Under the pieces are notes generated by a model. That model saw only the letters and a program-made list of their open reading frames with translations, did no database searches and was not told where the DNA came from. The position numbers and the translations under genes are program-made. Below are positions 1 to 8,854 of a stretch of DNA of 64,000 nt, piece after piece (positions within the stretch are counted from its first letter, which is position 1; every line of letters begins with the position of its first letter). Location of the stretch: contig JBHJHD010000010.1 of assembly GCA_050331115.1 (NCBI GenBank), forward strand, positions 1 to 64,000. Direction: 5' to 3'. The stretch comes from JBCCAG01 sp050331115 (lineage in GTDB: Bacteria; Cyanobacteriota; Cyanobacteriia; CAKZMO01).

Positions 1-2249
1 CTTCCAATCTAGCCTGCACGTCTCCTCTGTCACCCGTGCACACCCATCAAGCGCGGCGAGCAGCGTCTCCCCCGTATTCCGGGCCTGCCGCGTCTCTTCC
101 AAAAAGCTGGGGCGCACGTCAAACTTCTCCATGGGCATACCGTGCTGCAATACATCACTGACTAACGCAGTAAACGTTTGCTGCCACCGTCGAACCTCAT
201 CTTTGGAGTAGAGCTGCACCTCATCCCGCAGAAAGCTGAGCAAATATTCATCCAGCGCTGTCTTACCGCACAGCGTGGCCCACCGCTTTAGGCACTCCCG
301 CTCATCCCACCCCAGGTCCGAATCATCCTGATGCTGGCTAAACTGCTGATGAATCAGCATCATCTCGCGGACAACGCGCCGCGCCGTCAAATATTCACCA
401 AAGCTTTTGTGGGTAAACTCAAACGTTGCCTCACTGCCCTGAATGCCGCTCTGGCGAAAATAAAACGCCGTCAGCAGCCGCGTCACCCCAAGCTGAGTAC
501 CCTCTTCTTCAAATATATCCAGGATGCGCTTTAAAGCTTTGCTGCTGCAGCGGTCTTCAATTTGCTTGACTGTCGTCGTCCGCCCGTGCCATGCCAGCAG
601 GCCACAGCAATCTCCTCCAGCAGGCGGACAAAGTTTGTCTCCGAAATCTTCCCTAGCTCGGGGTGCGGGTAGCTTTCCCAGTCCCGGCTGTACACCCGCT
701 TCAGCAGGTCTGCATATACCGCGTTCAGGTTGGGCTCTTCAGAAAAAACCAGCGCTCCCCGATCGTGGCTCAGGGCCACTAAATAGTTCAGCAGCGGCTG
801 GGCCGTAATCTCGGCCAAGCTGTCTTGGGCAAGCTCATCAGGCATCCCCTCATAGCTCTGGCCCTTCAGCTTGCCATACCTACGCCACCAGTCCTGCCGC
901 TGGTCGCGGTTTAGCAGCCTATGCTCATCAATATAGCGATGCTTCTCTAGCTCAGCTTCTAGCTGTATGTAGGGCAGCACATGCAGCACCTGTCCCTCTT
1001 GCCGAAACTCATTCTGGCTGGCCTGCACCACCACCTCGCGCCCGCTCATCAGCGCCAATACCCGCACCTCATTGCGGTTAAACCGCAGCAGGCTACCCTT
1101 CACCTCCTTAATAAAGTCCTGTGCCACCTGCGCTGCAATCTTTCCCTGCATTGCCAGCTCGTCTAGCCCATCAAAAACCAGCAGCAGCCGCTTCGCAGCG
1201 TTTTCCTTCTCTAACGGATTGGGCGGCAGCATCCCGTCCAAATCAGACTGAATGAACTCATCGATGGTGCTTGACAGGTCGTTCGATAGGTCGCGTAGCT
1301 GATGCAGCGGAATAAACAGCACCGACAGCGGCCTTTGCGTTGGCTCCTCCGCCACCAGCTTCGCCGCAAGCATTTTAGAAAACGACGACTTCCCGCTCCC
1401 CGGCCCGCCGCAAATCACCCGCACCGTATCCCCCACCTTGGCGTGGTCCAGCCAGTCCAAAAGCTGCCGCTCCAGCTCCACCACTACCCGCTCTTTCTCC
1501 CTCTCTCGGCCCTCTGCTAGCCGGCGCGCCTCAGCCGCTTCTCCCTTCTCCGCCCGCAAAAAATACGCCCGCAGCGGCACATAGATTTGCCGCAGGCTAA
1601 ACGCCTCCGCAAACATCGGCTCATCCACCCGCCGCTGCAGCCACGCCCCATAGCGCATCCAGGCCCGCTCTCGCTCCGTCGCCTTCGTAAACGGCGTATC
1701 GAGCCGGTCTTTTAGCACCGCATACTCCTGCGGATGCGATCGCCACTGCTCATTCAGCGCAAACACAAAGTGCGTCGGCAGCCGCCCTGCGATCGCCTCT
1801 GCCTCGGTTTTGGGCAGGCCGCAGGTTTGCAGCCAGCGGCGATAGGGCATGTTCACTGCACCCAAAATCTCCAAATCCTTAGGCCGGTCAAAGAACTCCG
1901 GTGAGAGGGTGAGGCTACCTTCCTCCAACGCCGTGTCAAGCTGCTCACAGAGCTGCGCAAAGTCCGGCTCCTGCGTCAGGTCCTTTTGGTAAGGCGCAGC
2001 CAAATCCGACATCGCCTGCAGCAGCGATCGCTGTACTAGCATCCAGGCGATCGCTTCAACCTCTTGCCCTCCAAGCCCCAGCGCCTTTAGCGCATCCACG
2101 CCGCTGCCCGCCACCCCAGCCCAATTGCCAAAGGCCCCAGCGATCGCGCCCTTCCCCAGCGACTCCGCCAGCTTGCCGAATTTGACCTTGATGGGCCTGG
2201 TCCAAATCGACTTAGGCTGCTCACCTGGAAGGTCAGAACTATTGCTCAT
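1..2249 (-). pseudogene. NACHT-type STAND NTPase, single-base frameshift, 3' end beyond window
   Basis: Predicted signal-transduction ATPase of the NACHT class, a group that includes bacterial anti-phage sensors. Seen: Walker A GGPGSGKSS near 1409-1383, Walker B LLLVFDGLDEL near 1180-1150, then a helical region. The N-terminal ~240 residues match no domain I recognise. The frame is open from the start to about 588 and then runs into a stop at 531 through an unnatural Ala/Lys-rich tail. One frame over, translation continues to base 1 without a stop (RTTTVKQIEDRC, then FEFTHKSFGEYLTARR, typical of the end of NACHT modules). Adding one base between 588 and 587 restores HG-D-GRTTTV. This is either a real inactivating indel or an assembly error. 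The ATG at 2249 is preferred; an upstream start at 2351 would overlap the CDF gene. A C-terminal sensor such as pentapeptide repeats would lie outside the window (inference). Confidence 0.8.
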
Positions 2250-2310
2250 GGGTAAATTCTTGTGGGAATTGCCTTCATAGTAGTCAAAGCCCATTTCTTC
2301 GGCCAATCGG

Positions 2311-2943
2311 TCAACGAGAGCCTTGGCGTAGCGATCGCAAGCTCGCCACAATCAAAGGCAGCGCCCCCACCCCCATAGCTGCCGCAATCACCAGACTGAT
2401 CACCGGGTCAGCCCAATCCCAGTGAAGCGCCCAAATCAGCACCGCCGAAACAATCACCCCCACCGAGCTCGCCGTATCGGCCAGCACGTGCAAAAAAGCG
2501 CCGCGCACGTTGAGGTCGTGGTGGCTGTGGTCATGCAGCGCAGACGCCGCCATAATATTCACCCCCAGCCCGACGATGGCCGTCACCAGCATCACCTCAC
2601 TGATCACCGCCGGGTGACTGCTCTGAAACCGGTTCATCGCCTCCCACACCACCCAGGCCGCCAGCACCAGCAGGCCCACGCCGTTGGCCAGGGCCGCCAG
2701 GGTCTCCGCCTTCTCCACCCCCAGCGATCGCTTCTGACTCGCGGCCAGCTGCGCCAGCCACGTGGCCCCAATCGCCAGGCCCAGGGCAGCACAGTCCGAC
2801 AGCATATGTCCCGCATCGGTCATCAGCGTCAGGCTATGGCTCCACCAGCCCGCCGTCAGCTCAAATAGGGAGAACCCCCCCGAGAGCAGCAGTCCAATGC
2901 TAAGCACCTGGAGCTTTGTCTTGGCAGCCATGGCGGCGGGCAT
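2311..2943 (-). CDS. CDF (cation diffusion facilitator) transporter, lacking the C-terminal cytoplasmic domain
   Basis: Predicted divalent-metal/proton antiporter of the inner membrane. Six hydrophobic segments are visible, with the metal-site signatures of the family in TM2 (TDAGHMLSD, HxxxD) and TM5 (HVLADTASS, HxxxD), plus a His-rich loop ALHDHSHHD between TM4 and TM5. Known family members have about 300 or more residues and end in a cytoplasmic ferredoxin-like dimerisation domain; here the protein stops just after TM6 (LRSLRQGSR), so that domain is missing. The ATG at 2943 (or 2931) suits the family. A longer start at 3024 would add a Cys-containing peptide encoded by an 18-bp tandem repeat. 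The 3' end lies 61 bp ahead of the chosen start of the NACHT gene on the same strand, so the two may be co-transcribed. Metal specificity is not predictable. Confidence 0.85.
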   Translation of the reverse strand: MPAAMAAKTKLQVLSIGLLLSGGFSLFELTAGWWSHSLTLMTDAGHMLSDCAALGLAIGATWLAQLAASQKRSLGVEKAETLAALANGVGLLVLAAWVVWEAMNRFQSSHPAVISEVMLVTAIVGLGVNIMAASALHDHSHHDLNVRGAFLHVLADTASSVGVIVSAVLIWALHWDWADPVISLVIAAAMGVGALPLIVASLRSLRQGSR

Positions 2944-2972
2944 GGGAAGCTGACCCTGCAGCGGATCACCAG

Positions 2973-3008
2973 GGTTCAAATAATCGCAGCGGTTCAAACA
3001 ATTGCAGC
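2973..3008. repeat. 18-bp tandem duplication
   Basis: Two adjacent copies, GGTTCAAATAATCGCAGC and GGTTCAAACAATTGCAGC, differ at two positions. They lie just upstream of the preferred CDF start. If translation began at 3024, the duplication would encode a repeated six-residue Cys-Leu-Asn motif. Confidence 0.8.
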
Positions 3009-3020
3009 GGCGCATATCGA

Positions 3021-3257
3021 TCAACGTAAACCTAAGATTGAGGTAAGCATCGGCATAGTCAAGGGTGAGGGCGATCGCGAAGGCTCAGCCTTTATCGCCC
3101 CCCAGCGTAATTCCAAACGCCGCTGCGGAAGCTGCAGCGATACGGTCTTAAACAATACGTCGAACTCAGCCAAAATATCCGCCGTATCAAACTTCAGCTC
3201 CGCATACTTGCAAAACGTGTAGGTCTCAGCAGGGTCAACAATAGGCGCTCTAGGCAT
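3021..3257 (-). pseudogene. N-terminal remnant of a conserved cyanobacterial nuclease-like protein
   Basis: Short reading frame beginning MPRAPIVDPAETYTF, followed by CKYAELKFDTADILAEF. From memory this resembles the first ~45 residues of a cyanobacterial family of roughly 220-residue proteins that start with a phrase like DPAKTYTFSKYFEL and carry a PD-(D/E)XK-like core further on. Here only that start is present. After about residue 60 the sequence becomes low-grade and Ser/Pro-rich, with no core, and ends at 3021. I therefore read it as a truncated remnant rather than a functional gene. It lies directly upstream of the CDF gene on the same strand. Start chosen at the ATG at 3257. The family match is recollection, not a search result. 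Confidence 0.5.
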
Positions 3258-3317
3258 GGCTGAAATCCTCGCGGGGTGCATCTATCCTAAGCTAGCCCCA
3301 CTAGCTCAGAATAGGTG

Positions 3318-3353
3318 ACTGCGATGGCCTGTTCAATAACAGGCCATCGCAGT
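3318..3353. repeat. 16-bp perfect inverted repeat, 4-nt loop
   Basis: Arms ACTGCGATGGCCTGTT and AACAGGCCATCGCAGT flank the loop CAAT. Flanking GGT/ACC extends the stem around one bulged base. It sits between the divergent remnant (3257, minus) and the lyase gene (3501, plus). No T-run follows on either strand, so it is not a classical terminator. Confidence 0.85.
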
Positions 3354-3500
3354 ACCTCCATTATCGCGCCAAATCCTAAGTTCATTGAAGCCCATTGAGG
3401 CCAAACGCATCAATAGAATTCACCATTCCAGGTAGGATCATCCCATGGGGCACACCGTCTCCAGCCGGCGCGCCCCAATTCACCCGTATTCACCTCGCCC

Positions 3501-4019
3501 ATGGACATCAAAACCTTCTTCGAACAGAGCTGCGGTAAATGGTTTTGCCAGTGCACCAGTCAGCACCTCGGCCACAGCCAGAGCGAATGGCGGCGCACCG
3601 ACACCTGGATTACCCCACTGCCGACCAACGACGACTCAGTCCTGCAGCTGTGCGAGCAATTCACCATAGACCCGGCGCTGGCGGTAAGCGCCTTGTCTGC
3701 TCGGTGGGAAGGCATTGTGGGTGCAGATACCGAAAAAAAGACCGGAACTTCTCTGGTGGTGGCGATCGCCAACGCCGAAGCGCCAGATCAAGGAACCCTG
3801 CTGCGGCAGAGTGCCCCGGACGGGGTGGCTACCACAGCCTGCTTCATGTTTGAGCAAAGCGAGACGCTGGTGGTCATGTCGGAGCAAAACGGCCTAGAGA
3901 CCGAAGAGCGCATCTGGTTTGCCGCCCCCAAGCTGCGCCTGCGCACCAGCATGCTGAAGCGCCCCGACGCCTTTAGCACCACCTCTTTCTTCTCTGAGAT
4001 TCGCGTGGGGGACGCCTAG
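3501..4019 (+). CDS. cpcS: Phycobiliprotein chromophore lyase, CpcS/CpeS family
   Basis: S-type bilin lyase, a lipocalin-fold protein that attaches phycocyanobilin (or a related bilin) to a cysteine of phycobiliprotein beta subunits or allophycocyanin. Seen: the family opening MDIKTFFEQSCGKWFCQ, the central LCEQFTIDPALA segment and the closing signature RIWFAAPKLRLRTSML followed by SFFSEIRVGD. The length of 172 aa is normal. Cyanobacteria often have several paralogues (CpcS, CpcU, CpeS/CpeU), and the symbol is given at family level only. It stands alone here, away from any phycobilisome operon, and converges with the symporter gene 19 bp downstream. Confidence 0.88.
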   Translation: MDIKTFFEQSCGKWFCQCTSQHLGHSQSEWRRTDTWITPLPTNDDSVLQLCEQFTIDPALAVSALSARWEGIVGADTEKKTGTSLVVAIANAEAPDQGTLLRQSAPDGVATTACFMFEQSETLVVMSEQNGLETEERIWFAAPKLRLRTSMLKRPDAFSTTSFFSEIRVGDA

Positions 4020-4038
4020 TCAAGGTGTGAGTGCGCCG

Positions 4039-5490
4039 TTACAAGGGGGGAGAGTTCTCCGCTTGCCGCACTGGCTTGCCTTCCGGCTGCCGCGCCGGCA
4101 TCAGCCACGCCCCGACCAAATAACCCAAGCAGCACAGCAGTAAGCCATAGACGTTCACCCCAAAATCCTCAGCGTACTTGCCTGCCCCGAGGCTAATCCA
4201 GGCGGGAAAAATTGCCACCTGCGCAGCGTTCTCTACCACCCGCAGCACCCCAAACAGCAGGCCCGGCCAGAAGGCCAGGTGAAAGCTGAGGGTGCCGCCG
4301 CGCAGAAACGCCAGCAGAAAGATGGGCGCTAGCCCCATGACCATCGTGCCGCTGATGGTGGTGGCCGAGATAATTGCCGGGCCGAGCCGGTCGCCCAGGT
4401 AGATGCTCAGCAGCGGCAGGTTGCCTAACACAGCGATCGCCACCATGGCCCAGCGACCAACGGTGGCCTGCGACTCGGTGGGAGAGCCCTGGCGATTGGC
4501 CCAGTCGCGCCCCGCCAGCTTGGCAACGCTAGAAAACGTCGAGTCCAGCGTTGAGCCAGCGCTGGTAAGCATAATGCTGTTGAACACCAGCAGCATGGGT
4601 AGGCCAAACAGCGCCGGCACCACCAGCGTCGGGCGACCCTCTAGCCCGAACCGCAGCGCGTATAGCCCCACAGCGCTAAATAGCAAAATAAAGCCGCCGC
4701 TGACGAGGCCCGCCAGCACAAAGCCTCGCACCATGCGCCGGGGCGAGGTGATGAACCCCCGGTCGGTGAGCACCGGGTCGTGGAAGGGGTAGCTAAAAAT
4801 TTGCACAAAGGCCAGGCCGCAAAAGGTGAGCCCGGCCCAGCGCGTGGGCGGGTCCACCGCAGGCAGCCCTTCATTCACCAGCCCCGGGCCAATGCTCACC
4901 AAAATGATCACCAGCAGCACCGCCGCCAGCAGCATCTGCGCTCCGTCCGTCAGCAGGCTGCTGCGCAGGCCCCCCAGCAGGCTGTAGTACACCGTGAACA
5001 GCGTCACCAGCGCCGCCGCAAGCCAGTAGCCCGCGCTGCCCTCCGCCCCAAAGTAGAGCGAAAACACCTTGGTGTTTGACCATACCTCGTTGAGCAAACG
5101 CACGGCGATCGCCACCAAAAACAGCTTGGCGCACAGCGGCCCGTAGCGGGCCACCAAAAATTCGGGCAGGGAGCGGTAGCCGCCTCGGGTACGAATAAAG
5201 TAGATTGCCCCGGCGGCGGTGACGAAGCTGAGGTAGTAGATGGCGTAGCCAATGCCGCCAGCAATGCCAAAGGCGTAGGCAAGACTAGCGGCATTGTCGA
5301 TAGATTTGGCAAAGATCCAGGAGATGGCGGCACTCGACACCAGCAGCCACAGCCCCGGCCTTTGCTCGCCGGCACGCCCCTGAAAGAAGGCCAAGGCCGA
5401 GGCTTTGTTGGGCGTAGTGCGCTGAACAACGCGGTAGATGAAAAAGCCGTAGCCTGCCAGCAGCGTCCAGGTCAGTGTAGTGGTGAGCAT
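4039..5490 (-). CDS. Sodium:solute symporter family protein
   Basis: Polytopic membrane protein of 483 residues with about 12-13 hydrophobic segments, consistent with the SSS/SLC5 (LeuT-fold) family, which couples Na+ entry to uptake of sugars, amino acids, organic acids or vitamins. Seen: WIFAKSIDNAASLAYAFG near the N-terminus, the conserved RGGYRSLPEFLVARYG loop and the YYSLLGGLRSSLLTDG helix corresponding to the TM5-TM6 region of the family. The substrate cannot be read from sequence. The C-terminus is a short, charged cytoplasmic tail. Both neighbours are separate transcription units. Confidence 0.88.
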   Translation of the reverse strand: MLTTTLTWTLLAGYGFFIYRVVQRTTPNKASALAFFQGRAGEQRPGLWLLVSSAAISWIFAKSIDNAASLAYAFGIAGGIGYAIYYLSFVTAAGAIYFIRTRGGYRSLPEFLVARYGPLCAKLFLVAIAVRLLNEVWSNTKVFSLYFGAEGSAGYWLAAALVTLFTVYYSLLGGLRSSLLTDGAQMLLAAVLLVIILVSIGPGLVNEGLPAVDPPTRWAGLTFCGLAFVQIFSYPFHDPVLTDRGFITSPRRMVRGFVLAGLVSGGFILLFSAVGLYALRFGLEGRPTLVVPALFGLPMLLVFNSIMLTSAGSTLDSTFSSVAKLAGRDWANRQGSPTESQATVGRWAMVAIAVLGNLPLLSIYLGDRLGPAIISATTISGTMVMGLAPIFLLAFLRGGTLSFHLAFWPGLLFGVLRVVENAAQVAIFPAWISLGAGKYAEDFGVNVYGLLLCCLGYLVGAWLMPARQPEGKPVRQAENSPPL

Positions 5491-5874
5491 CCAGAGAGAA
5501 ACCTTTGCTTAAATGTTGCGGCGACGTTTGAGTCACCGTGCTGAAAATGTTGGAGCACGTATAGCAAATGTACTGACTTATTAGGCCATTTGCGCGCCCG
5601 GTTGCCTACGAGACGTCAAAGCCTTGGGCCAATCGCACTGTCCCAAGCAATTGGGTCAACGCAATATATCAAGCCTTCAACAGGCGTACATTAGCTAAGA
5701 CTGAGATTTCGAGGTGTAGGAACTTGAGAAATGAAAGTTTTTATCATCAAGTTTTTGTCATCATGTGGCCAGAGCTAACCGTACGGGGGAATGTTTCCCG
5801 ATAGCATTGTTCATTGACAGTGACTTACCGAAATAAATATGTGGCCGAAAGAAAAATCCTATGCGGTTTTTAAT
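5491..5874. other. Intergenic region with a 14-bp tandem repeat
   Basis: This is the promoter side of the symporter gene and the 3' side of the NACHT-2 locus. No gene was recognised. It contains two adjacent copies of AAGTTTTTRTCATC at 5735-5762 (R = A, then G). Confidence 0.6.
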
Positions 5875-6108
5875 CTAAGGAATAGTATCTTTAGAGCTGT
5901 CTGAACTCAACCCGTCATTTAGTTCATCTAAGCGCCAGCAATGCCAACAGTCCTTTCTGTCAACCGAATCCTCGGCGCGCACCTTCTCAAAAGAGCCCGT
6001 TCGAGAAATTATCCTGACCAAAGGAGAGGGCGTTGAAGACGTCAAATCCGCTTCAATGTAGAGAACATCACCACCCAGGGCATCGATCTGCTTCTCCTGC
6101 CGGGACAT
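5875..6108 (-). CDS. Small hypothetical protein downstream of the NACHT-2 gene
   Basis: A 77-residue frame with no recognised family. It starts MSRQEKQIDALGGDVL and is Asp/Ser-rich at the end. In the same frame, upstream of the ATG, codons remain protein-like (NPHDRLWANFEQR) back to a TAG, with no usable start codon. This suggests that the 5' end of a longer gene was lost or that the start is non-canonical. It lies 85 bp after the NACHT-2 stop, on the same strand. It could be a remnant or a small accessory gene. Confidence 0.35.
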   Translation of the reverse strand: MSRQEKQIDALGGDVLYIEADLTSSTPSPLVRIISRTGSFEKVRAEDSVDRKDCWHCWRLDELNDGLSSDSSKDTIP

Positions 6109-6193
6109 ACGCTGCTCAAAATTGGCCCAGAGGCGATCGTGAGGGTTACAGGGCTAAGAAACTCCTGCGCGCAGCTCGACATTCTGAGTCTAT

Positions 6194-8608
6194 TCACGAC
6201 AGCTCTGCCCCGTTTCCCTCACCGCTACTCTGGTGGCTGGGAATCAGCCACTGCATCAGGAGCAGCTGACGCTTATCCCGGCTGATGTAGCAGTCAGCGT
6301 TGAGGATTTCGAGCAGCAGCCGACTGCCGTTGAGGTACTGCTTCAGCCTCAACGCCTGGGCATCAGTAAATTGCCAGCCGTGGCCAATATCTCGCTGCCG
6401 AATGAGCGCTCCTTTCAGGCGATCGATCCAGGCGCTGCCGCCGCCGGTCCACCAAGACACCATAGCCTGCGGCTCCTGCGGAAGCTCGGCTAGGGCAGAC
6501 CTGAGACAATCTTGGAGCTTGACCTGGAGGCCCGCTTCAGCGCCGTGCTGCAGGGCAAGCGCCAGGTTACTCCGCACCTTAGAGTGGCCCTCCCCGAGGC
6601 GATCGCGCTGTTTTCCGGCCCGGCTGACGTCGGTCAATGCAGCCAGCTGCTGACTGTCGGCATGGAGCCCGGTAGCGATGTTCAGCGCTAGGGTCAGGGC
6701 TAAGTCAGTCTGAAAGTCGGGGGCGCTGTTGGCCTCTGCGCACTGTTCTAAAAATGGAATGCCCCAGTCCATCAAGGCGAGGTAGCAGTAGGCGGCGCAG
6801 GTCTCAGCGGGGCAGGGCGGCGGCCGATCTACGGCAGGCTCATCTGCAGCCGGTAACTGAGCTACAGCCGCCCGCCCGGCGAGCCAGTCAAAGAAGCGCT
6901 CAAGATCGGCATCCGCCACCAGCGCGTCTAGGTGGGCTTTGATCATCTGCAGCAGATAGTCGGCGTTGGGCAGCATGCCCGCCACCAGCAGACAGACCTC
7001 CTGCCATCTTGGCTCGGTGCAGTGGGAAACCAGCTCAGTGAGCAGGGCCTGTTGGCGTCTGGGATCGAAGCTGGTGGCGATTTTACGGGCGGCAAAGTAT
7101 TCGTGAAAGGTGAGGTGGGAAAACGAATAGATCTTCCGCGCCCGCTCCACCAGCAAACCGTGCTGAGATTCAATTGACTTGAGGATGCCCCGACTGTCGA
7201 GCTCTAAGACGTTTGGATCGTCGCCGGTGTCGGGCAGATTGCTGATGTAGTCCTTGATGTAGCCTTCGGCCAAACGCTGCTTGAAAAAATATCTGCCCCC
7301 TCGAAAGGTCACGTGGGCAATCTGGCTGAGCAGATCTTCCTTCCGCTGCCGCGATAGCTTGCGGTAGGCCTGGCACCGCTCGATATTGCGCCGGGCGTCC
7401 CACTTTTTAAGCAGCACGTCTAGCCCCTCTTCATACAGTTCGGCTCGGTTGGACGGAAAATCAAGGGAATCTCCGAAGACTAAGCACAGTAGGGTCAGCA
7501 GCAGTGGGCTAGTGGCAAGCTCCCGGATGCGGCTGTGCTGCGCGAGCTTACTTAAAAACGCGCCGGCCTTAGCGGGCTGTTCTGAGGCCGTGAACCAGTT
7601 GTGGGCAAAGGCCGCAATTTGCTGATCGTTAAAGTCAGCAATTTCCACCTCGGTGAACCCTTGAAAGGCGTAGTCCTGGGCCGCAAGGCGGCAGGTAACG
7701 ATAAACCGATTTTGATGGTAGAGGTTGGAGAAAGACTGGATCTGAGTGAGCACATCGCTCACGTCTGGGTCAGCCACTTCATCGAGACCGTCTAGAAAGA
7801 CGATCGCTTTCCCATGCTTGAGCAGCGCCACGATTTCATCCCTATCGACCTCGAACGCTTTAAACGACTCGCACAGATAGTCCAGCAGACCAGCTCGACC
7901 CGGGTTTTCGGCAAAATACCGCAGGGTGACAAAAATCGGCAGGAGGTGGGGGAAAAGGCTCTCCTGGATGCACTGCATCGACAGGTGCTTGAGGAATGTG
8001 GTTTTACCCGCGCCTGGCTTACCCAGAATGACGAGCTTTGGATATTTTTGGACCACTTTGGCCCCCGGAAACTGCTTCCCTTTGGCCTTGGCAAATCCAG
8101 TCGAATCCAACGCCCCCAAGTCCGAGTCGAACTCCTCTAGCAGCTCGCTCAGCTTAGAAACATGTCGCTTAGCCGCCACTCGGTTGAGAATGGTGACCTC
8201 GGTATAAATTTCTGCAATCTCTATGGGACAGTCCATATCCAAAACCCGCATTGAGCCACATCGCTCTTGAATAGCGGGCTGCAGCTTCTTACGAACGCTG
8301 TCTAAGATGAGCTCAAGGGCGTGCTGAGTTACGGCGCTGCCGCTGGGCTGTCGCTGCTCGTATAGATTCAGCAGCTTGATAAATAGCCGCTGGGCTTTGT
8401 TGGGCCCAGCGCCGTCAATCCTAAATTTCTTGTAGACCCCGGTCATGCGGCTGCTGAAGCGATCGCGAGAAATATTCAGCGCCTGGGCGATAACAATATC
8501 CGTCTTGTCCATGCCCGACAGCCGGGCGATAAAGGTCTCTGTTTCAAACTCGGTCAGACTATAGTCCTGAGCAATTTGAGCCAAAAACGCTTCTGGTAAC
8601 GATTGCAT
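6194..8608 (-). CDS. NACHT-domain STAND NTPase with HTH-like N-terminus
   Basis: Intact 804-residue STAND ATPase, predicted to oligomerise on sensing a ligand; members of this class act in bacterial anti-phage defence. Domain order: residues 1-75, a helical HTH-like region (LPEAFLAQIAQDYSLTEFE, then a segment resembling a LuxR/sigma-4 recognition unit with the YKKF signature); residues ~170-420, NACHT with Walker A GKPGAGKTTF, Walker B IVFLDGLDEVAD and the FIVTCR sensor strand; residues ~500-550, winged-helix end with SFSHLTFHEYFAARKI; residues ~550-804, a helical C-terminal region of unknown function. No enzymatic effector domain is evident, so the HTH-like part may be a DNA-binding or adaptor module (inference). 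The small frame downstream may be co-transcribed. It is not closely similar to the frameshifted NACHT gene at 1-2249. Confidence 0.87.
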   Translation of the reverse strand: MQSLPEAFLAQIAQDYSLTEFETETFIARLSGMDKTDIVIAQALNISRDRFSSRMTGVYKKFRIDGAGPNKAQRLFIKLLNLYEQRQPSGSAVTQHALELILDSVRKKLQPAIQERCGSMRVLDMDCPIEIAEIYTEVTILNRVAAKRHVSKLSELLEEFDSDLGALDSTGFAKAKGKQFPGAKVVQKYPKLVILGKPGAGKTTFLKHLSMQCIQESLFPHLLPIFVTLRYFAENPGRAGLLDYLCESFKAFEVDRDEIVALLKHGKAIVFLDGLDEVADPDVSDVLTQIQSFSNLYHQNRFIVTCRLAAQDYAFQGFTEVEIADFNDQQIAAFAHNWFTASEQPAKAGAFLSKLAQHSRIRELATSPLLLTLLCLVFGDSLDFPSNRAELYEEGLDVLLKKWDARRNIERCQAYRKLSRQRKEDLLSQIAHVTFRGGRYFFKQRLAEGYIKDYISNLPDTGDDPNVLELDSRGILKSIESQHGLLVERARKIYSFSHLTFHEYFAARKIATSFDPRRQQALLTELVSHCTEPRWQEVCLLVAGMLPNADYLLQMIKAHLDALVADADLERFFDWLAGRAAVAQLPAADEPAVDRPPPCPAETCAAYCYLALMDWGIPFLEQCAEANSAPDFQTDLALTLALNIATGLHADSQQLAALTDVSRAGKQRDRLGEGHSKVRSNLALALQHGAEAGLQVKLQDCLRSALAELPQEPQAMVSWWTGGGSAWIDRLKGALIRQRDIGHGWQFTDAQALRLKQYLNGSRLLLEILNADCYISRDKRQLLLMQWLIPSHQSSGEGNGAELS

Positions 8609-8854
8609 AGCTCAACCCTGACAGCACTTAGCACAGCCCACATCCTAGCGCCTAGGTTTTTTTCTCAGCATGCTCTCAGCAGAAAAAATCTTGCAGAATC
8701 TGGCAGTAATCGACGACAGCGGAACTTACGCGGCCCGACGGCTATCACGACAGTTATGTCAGGTAAACCCGACAATTACATCTGAATCGGCTATGGCACC
8801 GTGTAGAGGTATGGCGCTGCCGTATGTCGATCTACAATCTCTCAAACTTGCCCT

